This document shows positions 35,631-44,014 of a stretch of 64,000 nt of DNA, piece by piece. Source of the DNA: Peribacillus frigoritolerans_B. Lineage in GTDB: Bacteria > Bacillota > Bacilli > Bacillales > DSM-1321. The stretch lies in NCBI RefSeq assembly GCF_044762665.1, contig NZ_JBIWES010000004.1:124001-188000 (forward strand), in the 5' to 3' direction. Both the position numbers and the translations under genes were made by a program. The stretch's first letter is position 1; every line of letters begins with the position of its first letter. A model generated the notes under the pieces. The model did no database searches, was not told the DNA's origin, and worked only from the letters and a program-made list of their open reading frames with translations.

Positions 35631-36467
35631 TCAGACGCCTGAGTATGCCATGAAACCACCATCGACCGGTACCGTAATTCCCGTGACAAAGCCCGAGTAG
35701 GATTCATCAACGAGCCAAAGCAAGGTACCAAGTAAATCTTCCGGCTGCCCAAAACGCTTCATGGGTGTTGAATTAATGATTTTATTAGACCTTGCTGTAA
35801 AGCTGCCATCTTCATTAAGCAGGAGATCCCGATTTTGCTTCGTCAAAAAGAATCCTGGAGCAATGGCATTCACCCGTAAACCTGCTTCGGCAAAATGAAC
35901 AGCCATCCACATCGTAAAATTATTTATCGAAGCTTTGGCAGCGCTGTATGCCGGCACTTTAGTCATTGGAGCGTAGGCGCTCATGGAAGATACATTTACG
36001 ATAACTGGGGCTTCCACTTGCAATAATTCTTTCCCAAAAACCTGACTGGCCAAAAATGTACCGGTGAAATTACTGGCAAAAACTTGGGAGAAACCATTTT
36101 CATCCAAATCAAAAAAGGATTTCCCAGCTGCTTCTTCCCCATATTTCTCTGGAACTGTAATGGCATCAGGATGATTACCTCCCGCTCCATTTATTAATAG
36201 ATCCACTCTTCCGAATGTTTCTATTATTTTCCCTCTTGCATTATCCAATGAGGCTCTATCCAAAACGTCTGCCGCAATGGATATCGCAGTGCCCCCTGTT
36301 TGTTCAATGAGTTCAACCACTTCTTGCCCTTTTTCGGCCGTTCTGTTCAATATAGCTATCCTGACACCATGACGAGCCAATTCCACAGCCATTTTGGAAC
36401 ATAAAACTCCGCTGCCTCCAGTGATCACCGCTACCCTGTTCGATAAGTTTTCATGGATGGGAATCAT
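35631..36467 (-). CDS. uxuB: D-mannonate oxidoreductase / fructuronate reductase, SDR type
   Basis: Short-chain dehydrogenase of 278 residues, equal in length to B. subtilis UxuB (YjmF). The NAD(P) loop is ITGGSGVLCSKMAVELA (GxxxGxx variant), then LINGAGGNHPD near residue 90, and the catalytic tetrad Ser/Tyr/Lys in NVSSMSAYAPMTKVPAYSAAKASINN. It converts D-fructuronate to D-mannonate, the substrate of the next enzyme. Its ATG overlaps the uxuA TGA by 4 bases (ATGA), which strongly supports a UxuB function over a general SDR. Confidence 0.9.
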   Translation of the reverse strand: MIPIHENLSNRVAVITGGSGVLCSKMAVELARHGVRIAILNRTAEKGQEVVELIEQTGGTAISIAADVLDRASLDNARGKIIETFGRVDLLINGAGGNHPDAITVPEKYGEEAAGKSFFDLDENGFSQVFASNFTGTFLASQVFGKELLQVEAPVIVNVSSMSAYAPMTKVPAYSAAKASINNFTMWMAVHFAEAGLRVNAIAPGFFLTKQNRDLLLNEDGSFTARSNKIINSTPMKRFGQPEDLLGTLLWLVDESYSGFVTGITVPVDGGFMAYSGV

Positions 36468-37540
36468 GATACCCCACCTGATTTACCAGCTTCATATGCA
36501 TCCCATAATCCAAGCAAATACATGATTCCCAATGCTCGGTCATATAAACCGTAACCTGGACGGCAATCTTCACCCCATATATGGCGGCCATGATCCGGCC
36601 TGACATAGCCAGTATAATTTTGCTTATTCAATTCTTCCACGACGCCCTGTATATTGATGGATCCATCCTGAGTATGATGGGATGTTTCCACAAAGTCACC
36701 ATTTTCATAAATCTTCACATTTCGTATATGGGAGAAAGGAGAACGGTTTGCATACTTTTTAGCCACTTGGACCATATCATTTTCAGGATTTGCCCCCATC
36801 GATCCTGTACACATAGTAAACGCATTCGATGGTGAATCCGAAATCGAGATCAGTTTTTCATAGCTCGATTCTCCGGTGATGATTCTTGGCAATCCAAAAA
36901 TGGACCACGGCGGATCATCCGGATGAATAGCCATTTTAATGCCGCAAGCCTCTGCAACAGGTAATATTTCTTTTAGGAATATTTCAAGATTCTTCCATAG
37001 CTGCTCCTCGTCGACAGTTTTGTAAGCTTCGAATAATTCAGAAATCCGATCCATCTTTTCTGGTTCCCAACCTGGTAAAGTTAAATCTGAAGCTTCCGTC
37101 ACAGTACGAATCAAATCTTGCGGTTCTAACGTATCCACTTTCGCCTTTTCATAAAATAGGGCAGTTGAGCCATCTTCCAAAGGATGGAACATTTCCGTTC
37201 GAGTCCAATCAAAGATCGGCATGAAGTTATAACAAATGACTTTCACTCCAGCTTCCGAAAGATTTCGGATCGTCTCTTTGTATTTCTCTATATATATCAT
37301 GCGGTCTTCGTTACCCAATTTAATCGATTCATGGACATTTACACTTTCTACTACATCCGTGTGAAAACCAAATGATTGGATATACTCGATTTCTTCTTTA
37401 ATTTCTTCCTTTTCCCATACCTCTCCAACAGGTTTTTGGTGTAGTGCCCAGACAATCCCTTTCACTCCAGGAATCTGTTTAATGTGCTCCAATGTAACTG
37501 TATCATTGTCTTTCCCGTACCATCTAAATGTAATGTTCAT
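36464..37540 (-). CDS. uxuA: D-mannonate dehydratase
   Basis: TIM-barrel enzyme that dehydrates D-mannonate to 2-keto-3-deoxy-gluconate, 358 residues. It begins MNITFRWYGKDNDTVTLEHIKQIPGVKGIVWALH, the UxuA signature, and holds ICYNFMPIFDWTRTEM, IKMAIHPDDPPWSIFGLPRI and HIRNVK and YVRPDHGRHIWGE, which carry the metal-binding His/Cys/Asp residues. Two ATG codons follow GGAGGTG; the second gives the better spacing. It forms an operon with kdgA upstream and uxuB downstream. Confidence 0.94.
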   Translation of the reverse strand: MNITFRWYGKDNDTVTLEHIKQIPGVKGIVWALHQKPVGEVWEKEEIKEEIEYIQSFGFHTDVVESVNVHESIKLGNEDRMIYIEKYKETIRNLSEAGVKVICYNFMPIFDWTRTEMFHPLEDGSTALFYEKAKVDTLEPQDLIRTVTEASDLTLPGWEPEKMDRISELFEAYKTVDEEQLWKNLEIFLKEILPVAEACGIKMAIHPDDPPWSIFGLPRIITGESSYEKLISISDSPSNAFTMCTGSMGANPENDMVQVAKKYANRSPFSHIRNVKIYENGDFVETSHHTQDGSINIQGVVEELNKQNYTGYVRPDHGRHIWGEDCRPGYGLYDRALGIMYLLGLWDAYEAGKSGGVS

Positions 37541-37552
37541 CATGCACCTCCG

Positions 37553-38173
37553 TCATTCCGCAATCTTTTGCATGTATTTTCCGCTTAATTCCACTGCTGC
37601 TTCATGGCCGCCATTTATATAGGCTTTGTTCAAGTCACTGCCGATCCCGATTGCTACCGCGCCTGCATTCAGCCAGTCCTTCATGTTATCCAAATTAATT
37701 CCGCCGGTTGGCATGATTCTTACATTAGGCAGTGGTCCATTGACCGACTTGATGAAAGAAGGTTCAAAATGGTTTGCCGGAAATAACTTCAAAACATCAC
37801 AACCTGCTTCCGTTGCCGTTGCCATTTCTTTAATTGTCATGCAACCAGGCATATAGGGAATGCCGTATCGATTACAAAGTTCGGCTACACCACTGACAAA
37901 ATAGGGACTGACGATAAAATTGGCACCAGCTAAAATCGCATGTCGAGCCGTTTCAGAATCAAGTACCGATCCTGCTCCTAAGAGTGCAGCCGTATTCTGC
38001 AGTTCTTTGAAAGCATCTTCAATTACCGGTGTTGTATAAGTCAATTCTATTGCCCGAACACCGCCTTCCACAGCTGCTTTGGACAGTAGTGCCGCCTCAT
38101 TCGCATCCCGTCCCCGGATAACAGCTACAACTTTCGTTTCCGTTATTCGATGAATGATTGAATGTTTTTCCAT
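37553..38173 (-). CDS. kdgA: KDPG aldolase (2-keto-3-deoxy-6-phosphogluconate aldolase), copy 1
   Basis: Class I aldolase of 206 residues splitting KDPG into pyruvate and glyceraldehyde-3-phosphate. Motifs are KVVAVIRG, the catalytic Glu in GVRAIELTYTTP, AGSVLDSETAR, FIVSPYF and the Schiff-base Lys in GCDVLKLFPA, followed by the phosphate loop MPTGGINLDNM. The ATG at 38173 (MEKHSIIHRI) follows GGGGGCAGGAG; the longer frame would overlap the upstream gene. Paired with kdgK in the same operon, it completes conversion of KDG. Confidence 0.93.
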   Translation of the reverse strand: MEKHSIIHRITETKVVAVIRGRDANEAALLSKAAVEGGVRAIELTYTTPVIEDAFKELQNTAALLGAGSVLDSETARHAILAGANFIVSPYFVSGVAELCNRYGIPYMPGCMTIKEMATATEAGCDVLKLFPANHFEPSFIKSVNGPLPNVRIMPTGGINLDNMKDWLNAGAVAIGIGSDLNKAYINGGHEAAVELSGKYMQKIAE

Positions 38174-38186
38174 AACTCCTGCCCCC

Positions 38187-39206
38187 TTAATTAAAAACGA
38201 TGATCGCTTTTCGAACTTGTTCGGGATGATTTTCCACAAAATTAAATGCTTCCTGGATATCATCGAGCGAAAATGTATGGGTAACTAAAGCTTCATGTCT
38301 GAGTTTTCCTTCATTTAAAAGTTTAACCACTTTTGGGAACTGATTGGTTTGCAATCTAGATCCTTTAACCGATACTTCCTTTTTAGTGATTGGTAGTTGG
38401 GAAATCGATGAAGGACGTTCATCAAAACCGAGTACTACAATCCGGCCCGCCGTTGATACGACATCAAAGGACAATTCAAATGTCATCGGCAAGCATACTG
38501 CATCAATGACAACGTTGGCCCCTTCTCCATTCGTCCATTCTTCCACCCTTTTTTGAACATCTTCTTTTCCCGCATGGACGGTGATATCGGCGCCGTTTTC
38601 TTTAGCGAATTCCAAACGCTCATCACTTAAATCCGTTATCATAACTGATGCTCCTTGAAGCTTTGCCATCTTTAATATGCAAATCCCAATAGGCCCAGCT
38701 CCCTGGATAAGCACCGTTTCCCCTTCCTCCACTTCGCCTCTCCAAACGGCCTGTGCGCCGATGGTGTATGGCTCAGCCAATACTATTTCTTCCCAATCTA
38801 AAGAGGAATCCACAACATGCAATTGTTTCTCGGGAAGGACGAACCATTCTCTCATCCCACCATCTTCATGTACGCCAAAAACGGACAGTCTTTCACAAAC
38901 ATTTTGACGGCCCTTGCGGCAGGCGTAACACTTCCCGCAATAACTGATGGGCTCAATAACAACGTGGTCCCCGACTCTTATTCCCTCGACGCCTTGTCCT
39001 ATCTCCACAACTTCCCCCGCTACTTCATGCCCAACGACTCGCGGCAGCGTAGCAAGAGGATTCGTACCATGGTAAATATGCATATCCGATCCACAAATCC
39101 CGACTCTTTTTACTTTTACAAGGACATCCGTCGAGTTCGAAATCCGTGGTTTTTCCACTTCTTGTATGATAAGTTCATGAGCTTTCCGTACTTGAACCGC
39201 TTTCAT
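38187..39206 (-). CDS. Zinc-dependent dehydrogenase, YjmD-like (MDR family)
   Basis: Medium-chain Zn dehydrogenase of 339 residues, the same length and operon place as B. subtilis YjmD. Catalytic zinc motifs VGICGSDMHIYHG and GHEVAGEV, structural zinc cysteines CGKCYACRKGRQNVC, and the NAD loop IQGAGPIGICIL are present. It is a paralogue of the LgoD-like enzyme at 29345 but clearly diverged. Likely a sugar-acid 5-dehydrogenase (for example L-gulonate or L-galactonate to fructuronate/tagaturonate); YjmD itself is not characterised in detail. The upstream gene's TAG precedes the start by about 10 bases. Confidence 0.83.
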   Translation of the reverse strand: MKAVQVRKAHELIIQEVEKPRISNSTDVLVKVKRVGICGSDMHIYHGTNPLATLPRVVGHEVAGEVVEIGQGVEGIRVGDHVVIEPISYCGKCYACRKGRQNVCERLSVFGVHEDGGMREWFVLPEKQLHVVDSSLDWEEIVLAEPYTIGAQAVWRGEVEEGETVLIQGAGPIGICILKMAKLQGASVMITDLSDERLEFAKENGADITVHAGKEDVQKRVEEWTNGEGANVVIDAVCLPMTFELSFDVVSTAGRIVVLGFDERPSSISQLPITKKEVSVKGSRLQTNQFPKVVKLLNEGKLRHEALVTHTFSLDDIQEAFNFVENHPEQVRKAIIVFN

Positions 39207-39215
39207 TTCTCCCAC

Positions 39216-40226
39216 CTACTTTGTAAGAAATTCATAAACACTTGATGCAATCGTAATACCTTGTTTCAGGTTTTTTTCTTCATTGATTTGTTCAATCTCA
39301 CCCGGTACATATACGCGATCAAACCCTGGAGCAGGTTCAACCTGTTGCAGCTCTTCGATCATTTGATCCATTTGCTCTAAAAATATATCAGTATCCGTAA
39401 AGAACGAAGGATTAATTACACAAAAATAATGTCCCAGCTTCCGTTTCTTATCAAGATCGTCATACATTTTCCCAATGTGCGGGCCAAATGCCGCACCGGC
39501 CAATAATCCAGAAAACACATCTACAATTACCGATAGACCATAGCCTTTTGGGCCTCCGAAAGTGGAAAGGGAAACGACTTTATTCGGATCTGTGACCGCA
39601 GCACCATTTTCATCAACACCCCATCCTTCAGGGATTTCCTTTCCCTCTTCACGTGCCTGGAGAATTTTCCCCAATGCAACATTGGACGTTGCCATATCAA
39701 GAATAAAGGGCTTCTTCGTTTTAGCAGGAACTCCGTAAGCGATTGGGTTGGTACCAAGAAATGATGTTTTTCCCCCGAACGGGACCACGATTTTATCCGT
39801 ATGTGACATCGCGATGCCAATCAACTTTGCATCAGCGGCTTTTTGAACGAAATAGCTTAGTGCTCCGCAATGGCTGCTATTAAAAGCAGTCACCATTCCA
39901 ACGCCATTTTCTCTAGCCATTTCGATTGCATGGTCCATGGCCACGTCACTAATCACATGCCCAAATCCATCATCCCCATCAACTACACCGGTAACGGGCC
40001 CTGTCTTTTGGAAGGAAATCTGGGCATCGGGATTTATACCTCCTGCCTGTAAACGGTTCACATAATGCTCTGTTCGCAAAACACCATGGGAATTGACATT
40101 TCTGAGATCGGCATGAACCAATACTTCCGCAATTTTTCCGGAATTTTCTTCATTCAAACCCACTTTGGTCAGCTGTTGTATGACTAATCGTTTTGCTTCC
40201 TCGGCTTGTATCGTTACTGTTGCCAT
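39216..40226 (-). CDS. Malate/L-lactate dehydrogenase-family oxidoreductase, YjmC-like
   Basis: NAD(P)-dependent oxidoreductase of the Ldh2/YbiC type-2 malate/lactate/sulfolactate dehydrogenase family, 336 residues. Hallmarks are HADLRNVNSHGVLRTEHYVNRLQAGG, the catalytic His in NSSHCGALSYFVQKA, and FLGTNPIAYGVPA with DMATSNVALGKI; the C-terminus has GPKGYGLSVIVDVFSGLLAGAAF. It matches B. subtilis YjmC in length and operon neighbours. Its substrate is probably a 2-keto/2-hydroxy sugar acid. Start ATG follows GAGGGGAGAAA. Confidence 0.88.
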   Translation of the reverse strand: MATVTIQAEEAKRLVIQQLTKVGLNEENSGKIAEVLVHADLRNVNSHGVLRTEHYVNRLQAGGINPDAQISFQKTGPVTGVVDGDDGFGHVISDVAMDHAIEMARENGVGMVTAFNSSHCGALSYFVQKAADAKLIGIAMSHTDKIVVPFGGKTSFLGTNPIAYGVPAKTKKPFILDMATSNVALGKILQAREEGKEIPEGWGVDENGAAVTDPNKVVSLSTFGGPKGYGLSVIVDVFSGLLAGAAFGPHIGKMYDDLDKKRKLGHYFCVINPSFFTDTDIFLEQMDQMIEELQQVEPAPGFDRVYVPGEIEQINEEKNLKQGITIASSVYEFLTK

Positions 40227-40252
40227 TTTCTCCCCTCATTTCTTTCAGCCAT

Positions 40253-41209
40253 CTATCTTTCTATTACAGTCTCATTCTGTATGAAAGGCATTACTTCATC
40301 CAAATATGGTAATCCTTCATTGTCCCCTGCAACAGTGGTGACAAGAGCTCCTACACCATTTGCGAATGCCAATCTTTCATCAATCGATAAGCCATTAAGG
40401 TATCCGTAAATATAACCGGCATCATAACCATCTCCCGCACCAACAGTATCTACAGGTATAACAGGGAAGGCTTCTTTGTCATGCCATTCACTTTTGGTAT
40501 ATAGTTTTGAACCATGTTTCCCGTCCTTAATGACAAGCTGATCAATAGCATTCACCTTTGCAAATTCCGCCAAAGATTCTTTTGAGTCAGTACCGATGAT
40601 CAATCTTATTTCATCTAAACCTGTAAGCAAAATATCAACATTTGGAAAAATATCATAATAAACTGATCTTGCTTCCTCGATGGACCATAGCTTTAAGCGG
40701 ATATTCGGATCAAAAGAAACAGGTATATTTTTTTGTTTTGCAATTTCCATTACCCTCTTGGCAATATACACATTTTTCGGATCTATAGCCAAAAAAACTC
40801 CAGTAAGGTGGACTATATCAATCTCTTCAAACATCTTCTCTGTTATATCTCCCGGCTCTAAAGTTAAGATGGGAGATTGATAGCGGTAATAAAATGTCTT
40901 TCCGGAACCATCCTCCCTAATTTCTTTAAAGTTGAGAGATGTTGGATATCCATTTACATAGGCAACATCTCTCATGTCCACGCCTTCTCCACGAGCGAAA
41001 TTATAAATAACTTTACCGAACTCATCCTTACCTAAACGGCTTATCCATTTTGCCCGCATGCCAAGCCTTGCACAACCAATCGCAAAATTCAGTTCAGCGC
41101 CTCCTACTTTTCGCTCAAAACGGTTAACGAATCTTAAAGGTCCTGTCTCTTCCGGATTTAGCGTAATCATGGCGTCGCCCAGCGTTAAAACACCATATTT
41201 TGATGACAA
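40253..41209 (-). CDS. kdgK: 2-keto-3-deoxygluconate kinase (PfkB family), copy 1
   Basis: PfkB-family kinase of 318 residues phosphorylating KDG at O6. N-terminal TLGDAMITLNPEETGPLRFVNRFERKVGGAELNFAIGCARLG and later SFDPNIRLKLW are KDG-kinase signatures, and the catalytic anion-hole motif is VDTVGAGDGYDAGYIYG with the base Asp. The start is TTG behind AAGGAGGTACTGTA. It is the first gene of the kdgK-to-uxuB operon and has two LacI-type operators in its promoter region. Its paralogue lies at 47238. Confidence 0.92.
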   Translation of the reverse strand: MSSKYGVLTLGDAMITLNPEETGPLRFVNRFERKVGGAELNFAIGCARLGMRAKWISRLGKDEFGKVIYNFARGEGVDMRDVAYVNGYPTSLNFKEIREDGSGKTFYYRYQSPILTLEPGDITEKMFEEIDIVHLTGVFLAIDPKNVYIAKRVMEIAKQKNIPVSFDPNIRLKLWSIEEARSVYYDIFPNVDILLTGLDEIRLIIGTDSKESLAEFAKVNAIDQLVIKDGKHGSKLYTKSEWHDKEAFPVIPVDTVGAGDGYDAGYIYGYLNGLSIDERLAFANGVGALVTTVAGDNEGLPYLDEVMPFIQNETVIER

Positions 41210-41286
41210 TACAGTACCTCCTTCTTTCGAACAATCACAAATAAAAACAAAAACATTTGATCATATCACTTTCATTATGCTTTTAG

Positions 41287-41300
41287 CTAAATCGATTTAG
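41287..41300 (-). promoter_or_regulatory. LacI-type operator, copy 2 (kdgK promoter)
   Basis: CTAAATCGATTTAG, perfect palindrome with central CG, about 80 bases upstream of the kdgK start, 7 bases from copy 3. Tandem arrangement with centres 21 bases apart suits cooperative repressor binding. Confidence 0.78.
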
Positions 41301-41307
41301 TTATTTA

Positions 41308-41321
41308 CTAAACCGGTTTGG
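41308..41321 (-). promoter_or_regulatory. LacI-type operator, copy 3 (kdgK promoter)
   Basis: CTAAACCGGTTTGG, inverted repeat with central CCGG core; matches copies at 34379 and 41287 in ten or more positions. Confidence 0.78.
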
Positions 41322-41611
41322 TAAATCATAAGGAAATTGTAAATGAAAACCCTATCAAAAACAACAGAAAAGTTTGATAATTTATAATTTTATTTTTATT
41401 TGATATTTTTCCATATTAAATTTCAGCAAAATATATCATAAAAAACCATATTACGGAAAAACGGAAGGCACTGTTTAACCCTTCTTTATTAATGATTGAG
41501 AGTTTCCGATTTTTCCCCCGAGGGCTTTCAATCAAATTTACTCTTTGCTATTAATTTGGAGAAAGTTGTATAATATATCAATTGTTAAATAAGTTTGAAA
41601 GGTTGTTTGGA

Positions 41612-42529
41612 ATGAGTTTTTTGAGAATATACATCTTACTTACCGGAATAATGATTACATGGGGGTTAAATGTCTCAGTTATTAAAATTTTAGTTGCCAA
41701 TACGCAGCCCGTAACGATAACTTCTATGAGAATTTTTACTGCTTCTCTTATAGTCATTATTATCCTGTTCTTCTTTGGACTAATACGACTTCCTAAAAAA
41801 AGTGAACTTTTCTACGTTTTTGGAGGAGCGCTTTTGAGTGTGGTTTTTCATCATTATTTTTTAGCTGAGGGATTGACGAAGACTTCCGCCTCGAATGCTG
41901 GACTGATTTTGGGCATGGGACCAATATTGACTGTCATCTTGACCATGATTTTCTTTCGAAAAAAACCCACGTTAATCAGGCTTCTTGGCTTTATCTGCGG
42001 TGCACTGGGTGTGAGTTTTACCGTTATGGCAGGAAGCGGAGGACTTCATTCTATTAATCTTGGGGATGTGGATATTTTGCTTTCCATTCTTTCACAGGCA
42101 TTGAGTTTCATACTTATTAATAAAGCCTCAAAAACAATGGATCCACGATTACTAACCGGCTACATGATGCTTATCGGGTCTTTTATTCTTTTTGCCATCA
42201 GCTTATGGAAGGAACCAGAGGGCTTATCTTCACTTGCAACGGCACCGCCATCCATCTGGGGAGCTTTCTTTTTCTCCGCTATTTTTGCCACTGCCCTCGG
42301 GCACATGAGCTATAATTATGCCATTGGTAAAGTAGGAGCAGCCGAATCTTCCATATTTCTAAACTTAAACACTTTATTCTCTTTGTTAGGGGCAGCATTT
42401 TTCCTCAATGAAGCCCTTGTTCCTGCACATTTCATCGGACTTATCTTCATTGTTTCAGGAGTATTGCTTGGCTCTGGTGCAATTGAAATATGGATTCTCC
42501 AAAGGAAAAACAAACGTTTATCTGCCTAG
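41612..42529 (+). CDS. EamA-family DMT transporter
   Basis: Ten-helix drug/metabolite exporter, 305 residues, with two EamA repeats: ILLTGIMITWGLNVSVIKI...TITSMRIFTASLIVI near the start and SLGDVDILLSILSQALSFILINKASK...ALGHMSYNYAIGKVGAAESSIFLNLNTLFSLLGAAFFLNE in the second half, the usual end of EamA domains. The ATG at 41612 is chosen to begin at the first helix; an upstream TTG frame exists. Substrate unknown. It is alone on the plus strand. Confidence 0.88.
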   Translation: MSFLRIYILLTGIMITWGLNVSVIKILVANTQPVTITSMRIFTASLIVIIILFFFGLIRLPKKSELFYVFGGALLSVVFHHYFLAEGLTKTSASNAGLILGMGPILTVILTMIFFRKKPTLIRLLGFICGALGVSFTVMAGSGGLHSINLGDVDILLSILSQALSFILINKASKTMDPRLLTGYMMLIGSFILFAISLWKEPEGLSSLATAPPSIWGAFFFSAIFATALGHMSYNYAIGKVGAAESSIFLNLNTLFSLLGAAFFLNEALVPAHFIGLIFIVSGVLLGSGAIEIWILQRKNKRLSA

Positions 42530-42902
42530 GGCCGGAGCAAAACCTAGATTTCTTGACTTTCTATGTAAAAAGCTAAGAGATCCTACGACACTGCCATTCT
42601 TAAAAAATGGCTTGTCATGGGGTCTTATTTTTATTGTCCAGCCCCAACCCAACTACAAATAAATAATTGCAGAATAATAATTGGAGATTCATAACCGTTA
42701 CAAAATACCCCCAAAATTGCATGGACATGTCCATTGAAGTGTGCCTGTAAAGACAAGCTTTTCTGTCAGTTGGGGCCCTTTTCTTTCAGAGGAACCTCCT
42801 AGTAGTCATATTGCCGGATTGGTTTGATGAATTTATATAAAAAAGAGACTGTCTATGCGTTTAGACAGCCTAAGATTCTTCCAGTCATGCTTATAAAATA
42901 AA
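42530..42902. other. Intergenic stretch between convergent EamA and nickel permease genes
   Basis: Contains the terminator at 42837-42870. Sequence AGCCCCAACCCAACT (about 42640) has a partial inverted match, CAGTTGGGGCCC, about 42766. Whether this is a decayed repeat is not clear. No gene seen. Confidence 0.4.
42837..42870 (-). terminator. Terminator at the end of the 21-kb sugar-acid/lar gene run
   Basis: CTGTCTA (42849-42855) and TAGACAG (42862-42868) pair around TGCGTT; on the minus strand TCTCTTTTTT follows. It is about 35 bases after the nickel permease stop. Confidence 0.85.
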
Positions 42903-43541
42903 TCAATTAGCCCAGAGCGCAAACAAGCCTTCTGTTACACCCAATTTGTATATATAATACAGTCCGAATGCAAAACTTATAGCTCCCGCCAGTTTGATGA
43001 AGATTCGGTTTAAAACGATGTCCTTTCCATTCAAAGCGAACGGTATGCCTAGTATAGTTGTAAAGCACAGCATGCCAATAATTGTCCCTGCGCCAAATAT
43101 AATGATATAGATGGATCCTTCGCCTATACCGGTTACGGTCGACATCGTTAGAATGACCATTGCGGCACTGCCCGCGAGACCATGGACGAAACCAATTAAA
43201 GCAGACACCAAAAAAGGCCGAAATCTATCTTTGTCGCTCGTGATATCAGGGCAAGCTTTAAATAAACTTCTCGCCCCTAGCATAACGAGCATAATACCAA
43301 CGCCGAATTCCAACGTCATGCTTAACGAAACTGGAATTTCCCCTTTCATCCAAATGAATAGCATACCTGTTAGAAACAGCGTACATGTATGGCCTATTCC
43401 CCAATACACCCCCGTAAGAGTGGAACGTGATAATTTTTTCGTATTTCCTGCCGTGGTTGCTACTGCAATTACATGATCCGGTTCTAACGAATGCTTTATC
43501 CCCAATAGGAATCCTAATGTAAGAATCGACACCAAACTCAT
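42903..43541 (-). CDS. UreH/NicO-type nickel permease, presumed nickel supplier for the Lar cofactor
   Basis: Membrane protein of 212 residues with about six helices. It begins SLVSILTLGFLLGIKHSLEPDHVIAVATTAG, whose HSLEPDH is the nickel/cobalt-permease signature, and has VYWGIGHTCTLFLTG and GFVHGLAGSAAMVIL further on, again with conserved His. UreH-type proteins supply nickel to urease; here no urease genes are near, but larC2 overlaps this start by 4 bases (ATGA), so the most likely use of the nickel is insertion into the pincer cofactor by LarC. GGGGAGG precedes ATG by about 11 bases. Specificity for nickel is inferred from context. Confidence 0.85.
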   Translation of the reverse strand: MSLVSILTLGFLLGIKHSLEPDHVIAVATTAGNTKKLSRSTLTGVYWGIGHTCTLFLTGMLFIWMKGEIPVSLSMTLEFGVGIMLVMLGARSLFKACPDITSDKDRFRPFLVSALIGFVHGLAGSAAMVILTMSTVTGIGEGSIYIIIFGAGTIIGMLCFTTILGIPFALNGKDIVLNRIFIKLAGAISFAFGLYYIYKLGVTEGLFALWAN

Positions 43542-44014
43542 TTCTCTTCGACCTCCCCGAGACACTTCCAAACTTCTTCATACACCCTTTTAAGAGGTAT
43601 ATTGTTCTGTACGGCAATTTTACGGCAATCTTCATATTCAGGTGCCTGCTGTATGGATAAGCCCTCATGGAACCCTCCCTTTATCGTCACTTCCCCCCAT
43701 TGTGTATGTACTTGTAAAAAAGATCGTTCAAGCCTGTGCACGGTAAGCGGATAGTAGCGTATCCCGAGAGTCGTCGTTTCAGAAAATAATACCTTCTTAA
43801 TTTTTGAAATCAACTGTTGTGAGCAGAGAAGCTGCAATAACACCCCCGGTCGATTTTTTTTCATATAGATTGGCGTATAAAATACATCATTTGCTCCTGA
43901 TTCGAACAACAAATCCATTACATGGCCAAGCCATTCACCGGAAATATCATCTAGATTCACTTCCATTTTCACCATTTGTTCATCAAGATGCTCATGATCA
44001 GGCGGGCGGTTCAT
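43538..44014 (-). CDS. larC2: LarC C-terminal part (nickel-pincer cofactor nickel insertase)
   Basis: 158 residues corresponding to the second half of LarC: QMVKMEVNLDDISGEWLGHVMDLLFESGANDVFYTPIYMKKNRPGVLL is the characteristic middle of the DUF111 protein and TLGIRYYPLTVHRLER follows. LarC is CTP-dependent and adds nickel to the pyridinium bis-thiocarboxylate nucleotide. The ORF overlaps larC1 by 4 bases in the -1 frame; GGAGAG lies 5 bases before its ATG, so it can be made by re-initiation or by a -1 frameshift that would fuse it to LarC1, as reported for Lactobacillus plantarum LarC. It also overlaps the nickel permease start. Confidence 0.9.
   Translation of the reverse strand: MNRPPDHEHLDEQMVKMEVNLDDISGEWLGHVMDLLFESGANDVFYTPIYMKKNRPGVLLQLLCSQQLISKIKKVLFSETTTLGIRYYPLTVHRLERSFLQVHTQWGEVTIKGGFHEGLSIQQAPEYEDCRKIAVQNNIPLKRVYEEVWKCLGEVEEK

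Larger units (their letters stand above)
41210..41611. other. Divergent control region between kdgK and the EamA transporter
   Basis: Holds two LacI-type operators (annotated separately) upstream of kdgK and a possible -10 TATGAT box (near 41258-41263) on the minus strand. The remaining 250 bases are AT-rich leader of the EamA gene. No RNA structure recognised. Confidence 0.5.

Noticed and set aside
42640..42780. Possible IS remnant flanked by inverted GGGG-rich ends
   Set aside because: Only a short imperfect inverted match, no transposase text and no target duplication seen.
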